From the NCBI GenBank assembly GCA_032433595.1, contig JASWJB010000099.1:1-64000 (forward strand): a stretch of DNA of 64,000 nucleotides. Direction: 5' to 3'. This stretch comes from Conoideocrella luteorostrata (lineage: Eukaryota > Ascomycota > Sordariomycetes > Hypocreales > Clavicipitaceae). Under the pieces are notes generated by a model. That model was not told the DNA's origin. It saw only the letters and a list, made by a program, of their open reading frames with translations, and ran no database searches. Of the stretch, positions 45,424 through 56,605 are shown one piece after another (positions within the stretch are counted from its first letter, which is position 1; each line of letters opens with the position of its first letter). The position numbers and the translations under genes are program-made.

Positions 45424-46442
45424 TTACGCCTTCTTAGCAGTCCCTTCATCCTCCAAAGCAGGCATTTCATCTTCGTCATCATCGCCACTGTCATCATCTT
45501 CGGCCCCGTCTCCGTCTTCCCCAAGACCCGGCATGCCCCCAAGACCAGACATGTCCCCGCCGAGCTTGGAGAAGTCAATGCCGCCAAAGTCACCACCTAT
45601 ACGGACACGTAAGTTAGCAGACCGAGGTTTTTGTTGTCTCTACGTAGACAGCCTTGTTTTTATCAAGTTCAAGCCGCATATTAAAGAAGAAAAATCGAAA
45701 AATCGAAAACAAGATTAATCGAAGATCTGTGCTGACTTACCGGCGCCGCCCATTCCAGGCATACCATCTGCGTAATTGTTAGCTTAATTACATTCCTACG
45801 CACGAGAGCCACTGCATTTCGCAAATCAGCTCGCTGACGGGATTAGTGACTTACTCATGCCACCAAATTGCGACATGTCATCTTCGGGAGTCTCGTTCTG
45901 CTCATCCTCATCAACCCACTTGTCGAAGTCGGTCTTGAGGTAGTGAAGCTTCTTGGCGTCTTTGAGAAGGCGAGGCCAGTACTCCTCCTTGAGTTCCTTC
46001 TTCTGAAGTCTCATCTCGATGTTCTTGCCGGTGTGATTTATCTTGGACTCTGCCGGGTCGATCTCTGCGTAAAAGTTGAGCTCAACGTGGTACTTGCGCT
46101 TCAACGTGCCAGAGGTGCCAGAGAAAATCAGAGCAGTGGGCTTAAGGTCGAGTTGAAGGTCTTCCTTAGGAACATCGGGAACATTGATTGTCAAGTAAAT
46201 GTAGTTCTTAGTGGCATCGGCAGAGGAAGATCGCTGAGCCCAGAGGACTATCACAAGACTTTAGTAACAACTCTTGTGCTAACATGATTGGATACATGCA
46301 ACCAGCTTCATCCCCCTCCTCCTTCTAGCAAGTTGATTCTAAACTAGACAGCTTGCTCGACAACAAGAGATGAGAGAAACTAGCAGCATATAGGTGACAG
46401 GGCAATTTTGTACGAACCTTCGGGAGCAACAGTCTCGGCCAT
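45424..46442 (-). CDS. SBA1: p23-type Hsp90 co-chaperone (Sba1/Wos2)
   Basis: Four exons (46442-46418, 46247-45855, 45767-45741, 45596-45424) give 205 residues in phase. The first exon encodes only MAETVAPE; the CS domain begins at VLWAQRSSSADATKNYIYLTI and runs about residues 9-115, including LKRKYHVELNFYAEI and the co-chaperone signature IEMRLQKKE. A WPRLLKD block follows, then a flexible Gly/Met-rich tail (GMPGMGGAGGDFGGIDFSKLGG) and an acidic C-terminus. p23 stabilises the ATP-bound closed state of Hsp90 and slows its ATPase; role by family. The two small middle introns split the Gly-Met tail. Confidence 0.96.
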
Positions 46443-47929
46443 ATTAGAATAGTGGGATCGAGAAAAATGAAGAAAGCGGGGTGCGTGTTGAGAGGCAGCA
46501 GCCGGAATTGGAACAGTGTTTCCTAGAGCTGTGAAGGAAACAATGGCAAAGCCAGTAAAATGAAAAGAAGAGCCAGAGTGCGGAAATCTGATGTGGATGG
46601 AGTTTGAAGTGCCGGAGCGAAGACGTTGTTGGGGAAAGAGCCAGAAAGCTTACAGCATACAAACAAACGAGGCTGCGTGACGGATAGGTAGGTGGATGTG
46701 GGTGTGGATGCTCACAGATAGATATGAATGGCTGTGGATGCGGCTCGTGGAAACCCTTGAGGTCCGTGGAAAGCGTCAGAAAGAGGCCGAAAGGTTTAGA
46801 GCTTCAGCTCTGGTGCGCGGATGGGGCCTGGCCGACGACGCTCCTTGGCCCTGCTTCCGGCAACGCAACTCAGTTGGGACGACTGCGAGGGGCAGAACCC
46901 GATAGCCCAGTACTTGCCATGCCCGTTAATTCTCCCCCGCCGACTGGGTACTCCTCTAACTTGTGCTTCTGTGTCAACCTTCTAGACCCTTTGGTTGCGT
47001 CAATGATCCACCAATAGCTAATTAACAAGAGATCTTTGTCTCACCCATCTTAGTCTGTGATGCAGAACAAACAGTTCGATATCACATAATGTGTCTTTGA
47101 CACCTCACCTCATAGTAACGTCTGTTACGAGATACATACTACGGCTTAATTATATAGATTTTTTTTTTTTTTTTCCCGCAACACACTGCAGTAATTCAAG
47201 AGGTACGAGAAAACTCACAGCGCGCATCAAGGGACGAAGCATAAAAATAGGTTAAAGGGCAAGTTATGACCTGTAACTGGAGACATGATTTTTTTATCTA
47301 GGTGCTGTTAAATGAAGTGGTAAGTTCAAAACTAAGGCTTGATGTCGTACATCCCTACAGCACAAGGTTGAAGCTGCGGTTGTGTTATAATAAGGCTTCG
47401 TACTAGGAGATACTTTCCTCATGTGCGACTTAGCCCGCGTGGAGGGAACTTAGCTTAAGATACTCGGCCGTATCAGACGGTGTTGGAGGGTTCAGCATAC
47501 TAGTCCGGAATTCCTGTTGTTTGAGACGGTAGAGTCTCTAACTTCAACGGCTTGTTGCTCTGATAGATTTGTGACGGCGTGCGGGACTTGGTTTCTACGA
47601 AACTAATCCACGGGGCCATCCTTTCGACCCCGCGGTGCCTAATGCTGAAGTACCTAGGCGGTAGCCTGGTAACCCTGCTGCTAGCTGCTGGCCCCTACTC
47701 CGGCCACCACGCTACATGTATTGTACTCACTAACTATGGGTCCTCCAAGTCTCAGCATCGCCGTCAAACGTCACCGCCGCGTTCCACATCTCGACAACGC
47801 CAACCTTGTCTCTGCCAAGCAGGGTATCTCCCCCGTTGCTTTCACGACCATTTACCCTACCATACTTTTAGGCGCATCGTTGATTCCATCCTGCCCATCA
47901 GGAACATCCCGTCCACATACACCGCCACC
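46443..47929. other. Divergent intergenic region SBA1 / VPS24
   Basis: Promoters of SBA1 (minus) and VPS24 (plus). Contains a T run of about 15 nt near 47160-47174 and short frames without domains. No gene called. Confidence 0.55.
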
Positions 47930-48709
47930 ATGGAGACCGTCAGAGCCATCTTTATGAAGCCCGACCCTCAAGCCCAGGTCAGTTCAGTTCAGTACACGAC
48001 CATCGTCCACTCTCGACTTCCAGCCCGCCCAGCTCACTAACCTAATCCCAATGCATGCCAGATGCGCAAATGCAATGCCGTCATCCGCCAAAACATCCGC
48101 AAGCTGGACCGTGACATCACAAACAACAAGCAAACAGAAGCCAAGATAAAAAACTACATCATCCAAGCCGACAAGCGTGCCCAACGAGACCCCTCCCGAG
48201 GCAAACAAGCCCAGAAAGACGCCCGAGACTTTGCCCGCGAGCTTGTCCGTCACCGCCGCGCCTCCGCCCGCCTCATTACATCCAAAGCCCAGCTCAATTC
48301 CGTCCAGATGCAAGTAAACGAGGCATTTGCCGTCCGCAAGATCGAGGGGTCAATAAAGGCAAGCGCGGGGATCATGAAGGATTTGAATTCCTTGATCCGC
48401 CTGCCTGAATATGCCATAACCATGCGGGACTTGGGCACCGAGTTGATGAAAGCTGGTATTATCGAGGAGATGGTGGATGATGTTCTGCCACAGGATGACA
48501 TGTTGATGGAGGATGAGGATGCGGAGGGCGAGGTTGACAAGGTGCTTGGTGAGATCTTGAAGACCAAGAAGGAGCCTGCATTGCCGGCGGCGCCGGAGCC
48601 GGAGCCGGTGAAGCCTGTGCCTGCTCAGGAGGAGGAGGAGGAAGAAGAAGAGGACGCAGAGGCAATGATGGATCAGATGAGAAATCGGTTGGATGCGCTG
48701 CGAAGTTAG
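47930..48709 (+). CDS. VPS24: ESCRT-III subunit Vps24 (CHMP3)
   Basis: Two exons (47930-47977 and 48062-48709) give 231 residues. The N-terminal helix METVRAIFMKPDPQAQMRKC and the block IRQNIRKLDRDI with ADKRAQRDPS are Vps24-type; the core continues LTSKAQLNSVQMQVNEAFAVRKIEGSI-like (seen here as ITSKAQLNSVQMQVNEAF). The acidic tail ends with DQMRNRLDALRS, which fits the MIM1 motif that binds the Vps4 MIT domain. Vps24 caps and shapes ESCRT-III filaments with Vps2 on endosomes for multivesicular-body sorting. An acidic Glu run (about residues 205-213) lies before the MIM1. The upstream frame overlapping 47579-48040 is not coding. Confidence 0.95.
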
Positions 48710-49411
48710 AGAGAGGTTGAGCTGTAGGGTGTTTAGCTCTTGGTGATGATTTATTTCTTCATGTAGGCATTGGTGTTTTTGGCGTTAGGAATTGTTGCAG
48801 TCTGCATTGGAAGTTTGGTATAACAACTTATTGCATGAGGCTACTGTGGAGAGTGTATTGTGTGTGGCTATCATTTTATGCCGTATTTGTTTCAGCTATT
48901 TTACATCATTTTGTCAGTGCAGGCAGGAGAAGGCAAGGGATAATTAGAGACTGCTATCAAAGATACTCCGTAGACAGCATTGGCATAGCACCCTATCCAT
49001 AAGGTTGGCTGATTTGAAACCCATCCATCATCTTTAATTACTTGCCATACAAGTTTAAATGCAGTAATGATTGGTGTAATCAACATTTTGCCTGGCGCGG
49101 ACTGTTGGTAAGACAGGGAGAAGAGCGCTTCGCTTTGATCTGAATGAATATCCTATCGTCCGTTAAAGTTAAAACTGCCATCTTCTATTATGGTGCACCA
49201 GATCACCAGCTTTGCACAGCCTGCTACGCCGACCATGTCAGACGTATTTAGTACGATCTCCATTAATTTGATGCAAGTTGACTCGCAACTCGTTTTTAAG
49301 AGTATGGGCTGTATTCAATCTGCACCCAAACTCATGAGTGGTGAATGTAAAGTCGATGCGAAGCCAGTCTTTGTGCTGTGAGTGTCGTGATAATACCTCT
49401 GGTCCGTTCGA

Positions 49412-49693
49412 CTAGTCCACAGAGATGAAGGTCCGTCCGGAATACAATACGCCACCGCAACATGGTCTATCCACCCCAAAACACCTCATTCTATCCATAG
49501 CGCTCTGGAAATTGTACATTGGCCTCCATGAAACGAAAATCTCATCCTCATACAGCTTCCTAATCACCGTTCCGGGGGCCTCAGATCCTTCACCTTCTTC
49601 TCCGACTCCACATTCAATTATCTTCAACACGTCGAATCCCTTAAAATCACGTACAATCAACACCAACCAGTCGCTTCTGTCCAACCATCGCAA
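49412..49693 (-). CDS. Weak candidate ORF, unknown
   Basis: A 93-codon minus-strand frame reads LRWLDRSDWLVLIVRDFKGFDV and YEDEIFVSWRPMYNFQSAMDRM. The composition is protein-like and the frame stays open further upstream to about 49740. Farther upstream a short frame (MSEIPAACCSTCGADATRMW) could be a first exon with a paired-Cys start, but I found no clean in-phase intron. It may be a fragment of a decayed gene. Confidence 0.22.
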   Translation of the reverse strand: MRWLDRSDWLVLIVRDFKGFDVLKIIECGVGEEGEGSEAPGTVIRKLYEDEIFVSWRPMYNFQSAMDRMRCFGVDRPCCGGVLYSGRTFISVD

Positions 49694-50780
49694 TGGCTGA
49701 AGTTTTGATCCTATTTGTAGAAAAGTGACCTTCCGAATTTCGTGGAATCACTAACTGGACGCCGTAGTTCACCACATCCTGGTCGCATCTGCACCACAAG
49801 TCGAGCAGCAAGCAGCAGGTATTTCGGACATTGTGGAAGAGTGGTCAATTCACAGTCACTACATCTACGAATCTTGTTTCACTTACTGACCAGAGGGTGA
49901 TTGTTCATCGCGCCTTGGCCACATATATACCACACATCCCTAGTGTAGCATGGTATCTAGGCCCGGGCGGTATAGCAGTTGGAAGGGTACAAAACTTGTA
50001 AGTGGTTGTTTGGTCCCCGCCTCGCTCTCCGGTATGCATCTCGGTTCTGGCGAAGTGGTGATTTCAGTGAGAACAAGGCAGGAAAAGCAATGGCTGTAGA
50101 TTTGGTCCCGCCTGTCACGAGGAAGATGGAGAAACGAACGCGTCTCGTGAGGCGCTGCTTGCGCGGAGTTCTCTGTGTTGAAATCCAGGCCCTTTCTCTA
50201 TAATAGGGTATTGCTTTTAGCAGGATCAAGGAGAGAAACAATGTTTTAGCTTATTTAATGGGGTTGGACGGAAAACCCTGGAATAGCTCGGCAGGGGAAT
50301 AATGGGGTCTTTATAGCTATGACTTTCGCTGGACCACTGACTAGACATTGATTGCTTTATAGGTGATGAGCGCACAAGGTGAATTCACTCGAGGCCAGCC
50401 CTGTTGACCCAACCTCATGCTTTGTGCTGATCACGCAATACTCGTATTATATGGACACGCACAGATAATCACCGCATTCGAATACATCGTGGTAACATTA
50501 CGTTCTTATTCATGATACATAAGTCACGGCCGCACAGACAATCGCATGCACGCAGCCGGATCTACACGTCCTCTCGTATTACTCAGGCCGACGTGAGGGC
50601 TCTTCTAGTATCCAAGTCTACGGATCCATTCACTTCTAAAATAATGCAGACGTAGAAAAATATTTTGAAAAGATCAGCAAGACAATTTCCTTTCCCAGGT
50701 TATAGTCTCGTGTGTTTTGGCTCAAAGCACAGGAAGCATTCCTTTGCTAGCTTCGTTTGTTATGGATAGCAATCGACAAG

Positions 50781-50811
50781 AAAGAGAAAGAAAAAGAAAA
50801 AGAAAAAGAAA
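50781..50811. repeat. A/G-rich (GAAAAA)n run
   Basis: Imperfect GAAAAA copies over about 30 nt. It lies in DNA with no called gene. Confidence 0.75.
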
Positions 50812-51273
50812 AGATGAGATCGGTAGCAACGCAGATTTTGCTACTAGCTTAAGACCAGACTGCCGCCTTTTCTCTTTAAATCAACTGGCGCCGTGGATTT
50901 CTGGGTTTCTCCCGTGAGGCTACTTCCTTATCGTCCAGGCTGCGGGATAATACCCAAACAGCCTCCTTTGCAAAGCCTCAAAATAGAACATGGAATATGG
51001 GAAAGACATCAAATAAAGAATTTCAGACCGCCATTAAACTCCAAGGTTTCAATGACAAAGTAGCCTTGCAGCTTGGTTCAAAGTTTCTCAAATCCTCGCT
51101 GAAGAGCCCTGGCATATATGGAACTGCATCAAGCCAAAAAAAAATATGGGGGGGGGGAGGGGGGTGTCTGGAAGAAGATTGTTTAGGTATCTGGTGCCAT
51201 ATCACCGATCCATGTGATTTGCCTCTTAGTCACGGGTGTCCAGGCTTACATGCGGCCGGATAGATCATGCCAC

Positions 51274-52641
51274 TCAATCGTATTGAAAAAGCCGACTGAT
51301 GGATTCACCGTGGTGAACCCGGCGAATGGCCTCCGCAAAGATAGGGGAAACATCCAAGACATCCAGCTTAGGACACAGGCGACGGTGTTCATCTTGGGGA
51401 ACCGAATTGGTTACGATGATCCTGTCAATGGCCGAGGCATTAAGTCGTGGGATAGCATCACCGGTGAAGACACCGTGAGTGAGTAAGGCGTACACCTTGT
51501 TGGCGCCCTCCTTCTTAAGGAGCTTGGCTGCGCGTGTGATGGTATTGGCAGTGTCGCCCAAATCATCGACCAAGATGCAAACGCGATTGGCAATATCGCC
51601 AACTAGCATCATACTGGCGTTTCGCTGATCGGTAAACTTGATGGGACGTCGTTCCTGAAGTCACGGTGATTAGAGAACAGGAGGGGAGGTAGGGGAACGC
51701 GGGGTATCAAGCATTACCTTGTGAATAAGGGCAAAGTCCATTTTCAGACTGTCGGCAATAGCCGTGGCCCGTTTAGCACCTCCGGCATCGGGAGAAACAA
51801 TGACCGCTTCCTTGTAGTCGGGAATGTTCTTCTGAATGTAGCCCTGAATAAGCCCGTTTGCGTAAAGATTATCGACAGGAATATCAAAGAAGCCCTGATA
51901 TTGCGGATCATGAAGGTCCATCGTGATGATGTGATCGGCACCAGCGCACGTGAGAAGATCAGCAACAAGAGTGCCGGCCTGAGCAACCCATTGCTTATAG
52001 CCCGGCTTGGCCTGGAAAGCTGCGGCGGCATTATTGAGGTTTTCATAGTCATGAGTCGTGAAACTTCGTTGCGACGAGGCCGAGCCGTCGGACGGATGCC
52101 CACGACCATTGGAGCCAGCGCTGGACAGAGTATCTGACCTCTTAGGAAGACTATCTGCGCCATTGGTCTCTGAAATGGTGGCCTTTTGGAGCTTGTCGGC
52201 CAGGCTGAATGCACCGTTACTCAAGCCATTGCTGCGAGGGCCTCCGGGACGAGGCGTGGCCGGCACGCTCTCGAAGGTATAATCTTTTCGTGGAGCCTCA
52301 GAATACCTAGACAAAGGTGCACCAGCCTTGTTGTAGGGCCAATCAGGCTGTCTCGAGTAGGGAAAAAGCGGCACGACGGCGGTGACTCGCTTTGCAGAAC
52401 CAGTCTTGCACGCAGAAATCATGATACACAGGTCGATGAGGTTGTCGTTGACGTGGCCGGAGCCCGACTGGATGATGTAGACATCTTTGCCACGTACGGA
52501 GTCTTTGATTTCACATCGGCTTTCTCCGCCCGAAAACTTTGTTAGGATACGGTTGCAAGATGGGATGCCGAGGATATTGCAGACATTTTCTGTCAGCTGG
52601 GGGTGCGAATTACCGCCGAGCAGTACAATGTTGCGGACCAT
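51274..52641 (-). CDS. PRS1: Ribose-phosphate pyrophosphokinase (PRPP synthetase) Prs1-type
   Basis: Two exons (52641-51718 and 51654-51274) give 434 residues. It makes PRPP from ribose-5-phosphate and ATP for purines, pyrimidines, histidine, tryptophan and NAD. The N-terminus [20 protein letters not shown] and SGGESRCEI belong to the first half; [10 protein letters not shown] and [20 protein letters not shown] are catalytic-core blocks, and [17 protein letters not shown] (seen as [17 protein letters not shown]) is the PRPP-binding loop. Between [11 protein letters not shown] and [14 protein letters not shown] lies an insert of roughly 100 residues rich in Ser/Gly/Asn, as in the non-homologous region of yeast Prs1, which links PRPP synthetase to cell-integrity signalling. 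The start at 52641 was chosen over the longer frame because [10 protein letters not shown] is the family start. Confidence 0.96.
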
Positions 52642-54758
52642 AGCAGTATCGTCGAATGTGTGAGTGCAGGCGCCAAGCGTCAATCAGAGGACGACGGTGA
52701 TAAGCTCGAATTGAGCTACGGCCAGAGAGGCACGACAGTGTCGTTGAAACGAGCAGGATAAAAAAAATTGTACAAAAATTGTGGTGGTCTCGTGAGCGAG
52801 GCCGCACCAAGCCCAGATGCAAAATGAAGGTGGCCGCGCTTGGGGAATTTTTTTTTCCTATTTCCCCGCCACGAGCCGGTAGGGGAAGGTGTGGAGAGTA
52901 GCAGCACTTGCAGCCGACGTCAGAGGCTCTGCCGAGGGTCTGGGGATTCGCACTGGGCCGATTCCGGCGAGCGGACGGCGAATTGTAATAGACGGCAGAA
53001 GTGATGAGCGCAACAACACCAAGAAGAGTCAACGGCAAAACAAACTTGTCAGGGCAGCATGTTGATGAGCAAGAAATTCCAGCAGACAAGGTCCAGCAAG
53101 AAAAAGGATGGACAAAAGGGTTGAGTTATTGTAAAGAGGAAAGAGCGAGGGATGGATGGATGGGGGGACCAGCAAACGAATCAGTCTGGTGCATAGTTAG
53201 TTAGTTACGGAGCGGGACAGAGGGCAGAGAGAGGCGGGAGAACAGGCTGTAACCGGCGCTGAGTCAGAGGCAGTGCTCACACGGCAAACAAATACAAAAC
53301 AGTACCTGCACGAGGAAATGTTTTTTTTTTTAAAAGCTTTTGATAGTGCTAGAGACCAAAAGTGGTTCGCCAGCCGTGCCAGAGTCCAATCGTGCCAGTG
53401 GAATCTCTGAAGACCGAACACAATGAACTGGCGCTAATAAAGCACCGATGATGAGTGAAAAACTGGCCGCACACTGTACGGAGCATGCAAGGACGAACAC
53501 TAGTTACAATGCAGGCCAGACATAGCCGTCCAGACAGCCGGGCCCTGCCACCACATCACAGCGCACACGGTGCACTAATTACGCCATTTTGCTGACCTGC
53601 AGCTCATGCCCGCAGCGGCGCTTGGGTGCAGCACAGGAAGGTTTGCCCCTCAAAAGTGCCTTGTACGACGGCCAGACTATTTTAGGGTAGGGAGAGAGGG
53701 AGCTGTTGATTCACATGTTGAAGAGTATGTTCAACCCGGGCTTATGGCTTTTCTTTCAGAGACGCAGACAAGAGGCTCCGGGTACGTCGAACACCAAGAG
53801 ATGCGGTGAGATGCGGTGAGATGCAGATCTGACCCAGTTGCTCTTCAACTGAACACATTCTGAGTCTTGACTCAACCCGTGCTGAGCACAAGGCGTCGCT
53901 CCGGGCGTACTTTATTTAGCAAGAAGACACTGCAGGCCCCTAGCGTGTTGCCTGCAGGGCTGCAGTAGCACGACGTCTGCGAAAGCCCAGGGGTTGGGCA
54001 GAACGCGTGACGGACAGGCTCGTGGCACTAGGGCCAGACAGCAACTGCTCTCTCTCGGCGTGCCGGACTGACTGGAAACTGTTTGCACTTCACTTGTTGT
54101 GTGCAACCGCGTGTTACTGCCGCTCTGATTTCAGCCGTGTCCAGCTATTCATTCATACGGAGAATCTATGTCTTCTAAGCATTGCCGTCCAGTCTCCATG
54201 GGTTTTCATCGTGATCAGCTTTGAAAGTGTAGTATTTACGTCACATACTACACCGTACTTGTAGACGACGCTGCATGTGTACTCCGTGCATTCACGGCAT
54301 CCGCCGACCGCATTCTCGCCTGCCACTTTTTTTTGCCGCACGTTGATTGGCCCACGCGGCACGTCGGGCACATACTTTTTCTCACCTGCTTGCTGCATGA
54401 ACCCATGGAAAAAATCGGCTTCAACTTAAATATTATTGGACATGGTCGCGACAAATGGAACTGAAAATACCAACAAACTCCTATATAGCTGGCCGACCTC
54501 ACTCACACCGCATACACGACCAATCGGCCACCCATCAGACGCCAACACACAGAGCTCGTCATCTCCCACCGTTTTGATACTGCCGCCAGGTTTCAACGAG
54601 CTTAGCCTTCCCTCGGACCTCCTCTCCGGCTGCATTGCACTCGGCAGTGTTCTTTTTTTTTTTTTTTTTTTGCCCGCGGTCCATCCCGTGTCAGCTTCCC
54701 ACACCGCATCTCGCTGTGTCTTGCACCCCAGTCGTCGTCACACTGTTCTGCAGCCATC
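52642..54758. promoter_or_regulatory. Divergent region PRS1 / RPC9
   Basis: About 2.1 kb between two divergent starts. It includes TGAGTCA at 53260-53266 and TGACTCA at 53868-53874, dispersed-motif copies at 53475-53485 and 54279-54290, and a T run near 54651-54671 just before RPC9. Open frames are short and without domains; no gene is called. Confidence 0.5.
53260..53266. promoter_or_regulatory. Gcn4/Cpc1-type element TGAGTCA
   Basis: Perfect TGAGTCA about 620 bp upstream of PRS1. It is the complement of the site found upstream of THR4; regulation is inferred. Confidence 0.4.
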
Positions 54759-55315
54759 ATGAAAATCGTCGAGGCCCAATCAGCTGTCTTGTCCAACTAT
54801 GAGGTCTATCAGTACCTCAGTGATCAACGTAGTCGCTATAAGCAGACGAAGCGTCGCGGCCCTCCCAATTTGGAAAACGTTGTTAGAGAGGTATGCCTAT
54901 GTTACATGAAGTCTATGGTGTATTGCATTTCTATTTGTATATTCATGAGATGCTGACAAGTGCTACTTCCCATCATGTACAGTTATTACAGTATTTACGT
55001 ACTGAACCAAGCCCTCTGAGTCAAGAGCCTCTTACGTATACTCCTGACTGCGTTGTCCAGCTTCTTGTAAAACTACGCCCCTATGAGCTGTCCAAAGGCG
55101 AGCTCGTCATGATCCTGAACGTACGGCCTGCATCTGTGGCAGCTCTGAACACAATTATTGAAGATATGCCCGAGCGTTTCTCCGATGGGCAGCAAGAGAA
55201 GATGGTCAATATTGTTGCAGAAGTCCTTGGCCAATTTGAAGTCGCCGAGGCTGAAGAAAATGGGGAAGCTCTTGAGGATGGCGATGTCGACATGAACGAT
55301 ACCGCAGCGTCGTGA
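54759..55315 (+). CDS. RPC17: RNA polymerase III subunit Rpc9 (C17)
   Basis: Two exons (54759-54890 and 54983-55315) give 154 residues. The start MKIVEAQSAVLSNYEVYQYL is the family signature, followed by LLQYLRTEPSPLS and the HRDC-like C-terminal part (LLVKLRPYELSKGELVMILN, IIEDMPERF), ending in an acidic tail DMNDTAAS. Rpc9/C17 pairs with Rpc25/C25 to form the stalk of RNA polymerase III, needed for initiation. The stop is only 116 bp from the convergent GTPase gene, so the 3' UTRs probably overlap. The tRNA at 40008 is a typical Pol III target. Confidence 0.95.
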
Positions 55316-55431
55316 CATTTTGATTGCCGCTTAAATCGTGCAAAACAGAACCAATCGGAAGTTATCTGCCAATGTGACCTTCACTTTGGCGACAATGAAC
55401 CACAATCGACGGTTTCTTTGGCGTCGCGCCT

Positions 55432-56174
55432 TTAAATGACAACGCAGCCGCCTTCAGATTGACCGCCTGCTGCGGTAGCAGTTTTCGTTGCCGTCCTGCA
55501 TATATCCTCAAATGCAGGTTTCAAGAGCTCACCTGTCACGGCTGAGCATTCGACATAGCGATCAGCCCTCATGGTTTGTGCTACTTGGTATGCCTCTTGG
55601 GGATAGATGATGCCGTTGGGATCCTTCTCGGAACGGAGGTCCCGTTTGAGGCCCAGGATGACAACTGGCAAAGTGTCGGCTTTCTTGAAAGTCTTCTTGA
55701 CTTCGTCCACCCACTGGCTGAGAGGGTCAGTTGATGCTCGGCCACACATCCGCAAGGAGCATGAAAGAAGTATGTGGGGTGTGACTAACATATCTCTTCA
55801 TATTGATGAGACTCAGTCGCTGGCTGATGTCGTAGCATATGACGATGACATCTGGGTCAAGCAGCCGCCAGTTATCCGGACTGGAAGTATCAGAGAATTC
55901 AAGACGAAACCTCCCGCCCCCAAGATTGATGTTGAATACGAATGGTTGATCAATATCCCGAAGCAACGGTATCGGATTTGTGTGCTCTCCGATGCTTAGT
56001 CTCCTTTATCGACCGATGCCAGTTAGTGCAGCCCCGAGATAGAGATATGGGGTGGTGAGGAGGAACATCAAATAGGCATAGTTTTTAATATAGTGTAAGT
56101 ACATACGATAAAAAAGTAGTCTTTCCACATTTCTCGTCTCCTAAAAAAAGTACTTTGATAACCTCTGGGTCCAT
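55432..56174 (-). CDS. Atypical Rho/Ras-like small GTPase with CAAX box
   Basis: Three exons (56174-56107, 56003-55790, 55713-55432) join in phase to 187 residues. G1/P-loop: LFLGDEKCGKTT (residues about 10-20). The switch I region is short and unusual (NPIPLLRDIDQPF). The switch II motif reads FSDTSSPDNW where Rho and Ras have DTAGQE, so the catalytic Gln is absent. G4 is LGLKRDL (a weak TKxD), G5 is ECSAVTG, and a CAAX box CVVI ends the protein, so it is probably prenylated and membrane-bound. The layout (WVDEVKKTFKKADTLPVVILG) is Rho-like. Intrinsic GTP hydrolysis is probably low, from the missing Gln; that is inference. Biological role unknown. The first exon carries the P-loop alone. Confidence 0.88.
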
Positions 56175-56605
56175 ACCGTTCCGTGTCGAGCGCCAGGACC
56201 TTATCAGCTGATGAGGGTTAAGGGACGAAGGATGAGAGACTGGGGCGACGAGGAGTGCTTCTCGGAGAGTGCCTTGTAAGACGTGCTACCTAGTTACCTT
56301 AGTAGTTACTCCGCAGGCTCAGCGACAACCAGTGGCGGCGCTGCGACACAGACACGCGAGTTCTTAGTGAGCGTCTTCACCTTCACCACCGCCTGTGCGC
56401 AAGCCACACTGTCACAGCCACGCACCGCAAACTCCGTACATAGCTGCCACTAACTACGGAGCAACTACTCTGTGGCTACCTAATTAACTACGGAGCAACT
56501 AACTATTCAATTCAAAAATTCGATACCCGCTTTTCGATGTAAATCCAGTCACACGCCCAGAGTTCTCATCATGAGCTTGGTGGTATAAAATCCGCCCAGA
56601 CGTAC
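56175..56605. promoter_or_regulatory. Divergent promoter region GTPase / DEG1
   Basis: About 431 bp between divergent starts. It holds three half-copies of the dispersed motif (56431-56440, about 56453-56466 and 56486-56501), two of them in AACTACGGAGCAACTA repeats. No gene. Confidence 0.5.

Larger units (their letters stand above)
48710..51273. other. Intergenic with weak frames
   Basis: Convergent region between VPS24 and PRS1. It includes the weak candidate at 49412-49693, a motif copy at 48964-48973, an A/G run at 50781-50811 and a G-rich run at 51147-51165. A pair of overlapping frames at 49957-50241 has no domain. Confidence 0.5.

Noticed and set aside
49957..50241. Opposed frames on both strands between VPS24 and PRS1
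   Set aside because: Neither has a domain, start context or splice support; both cannot be real genes.
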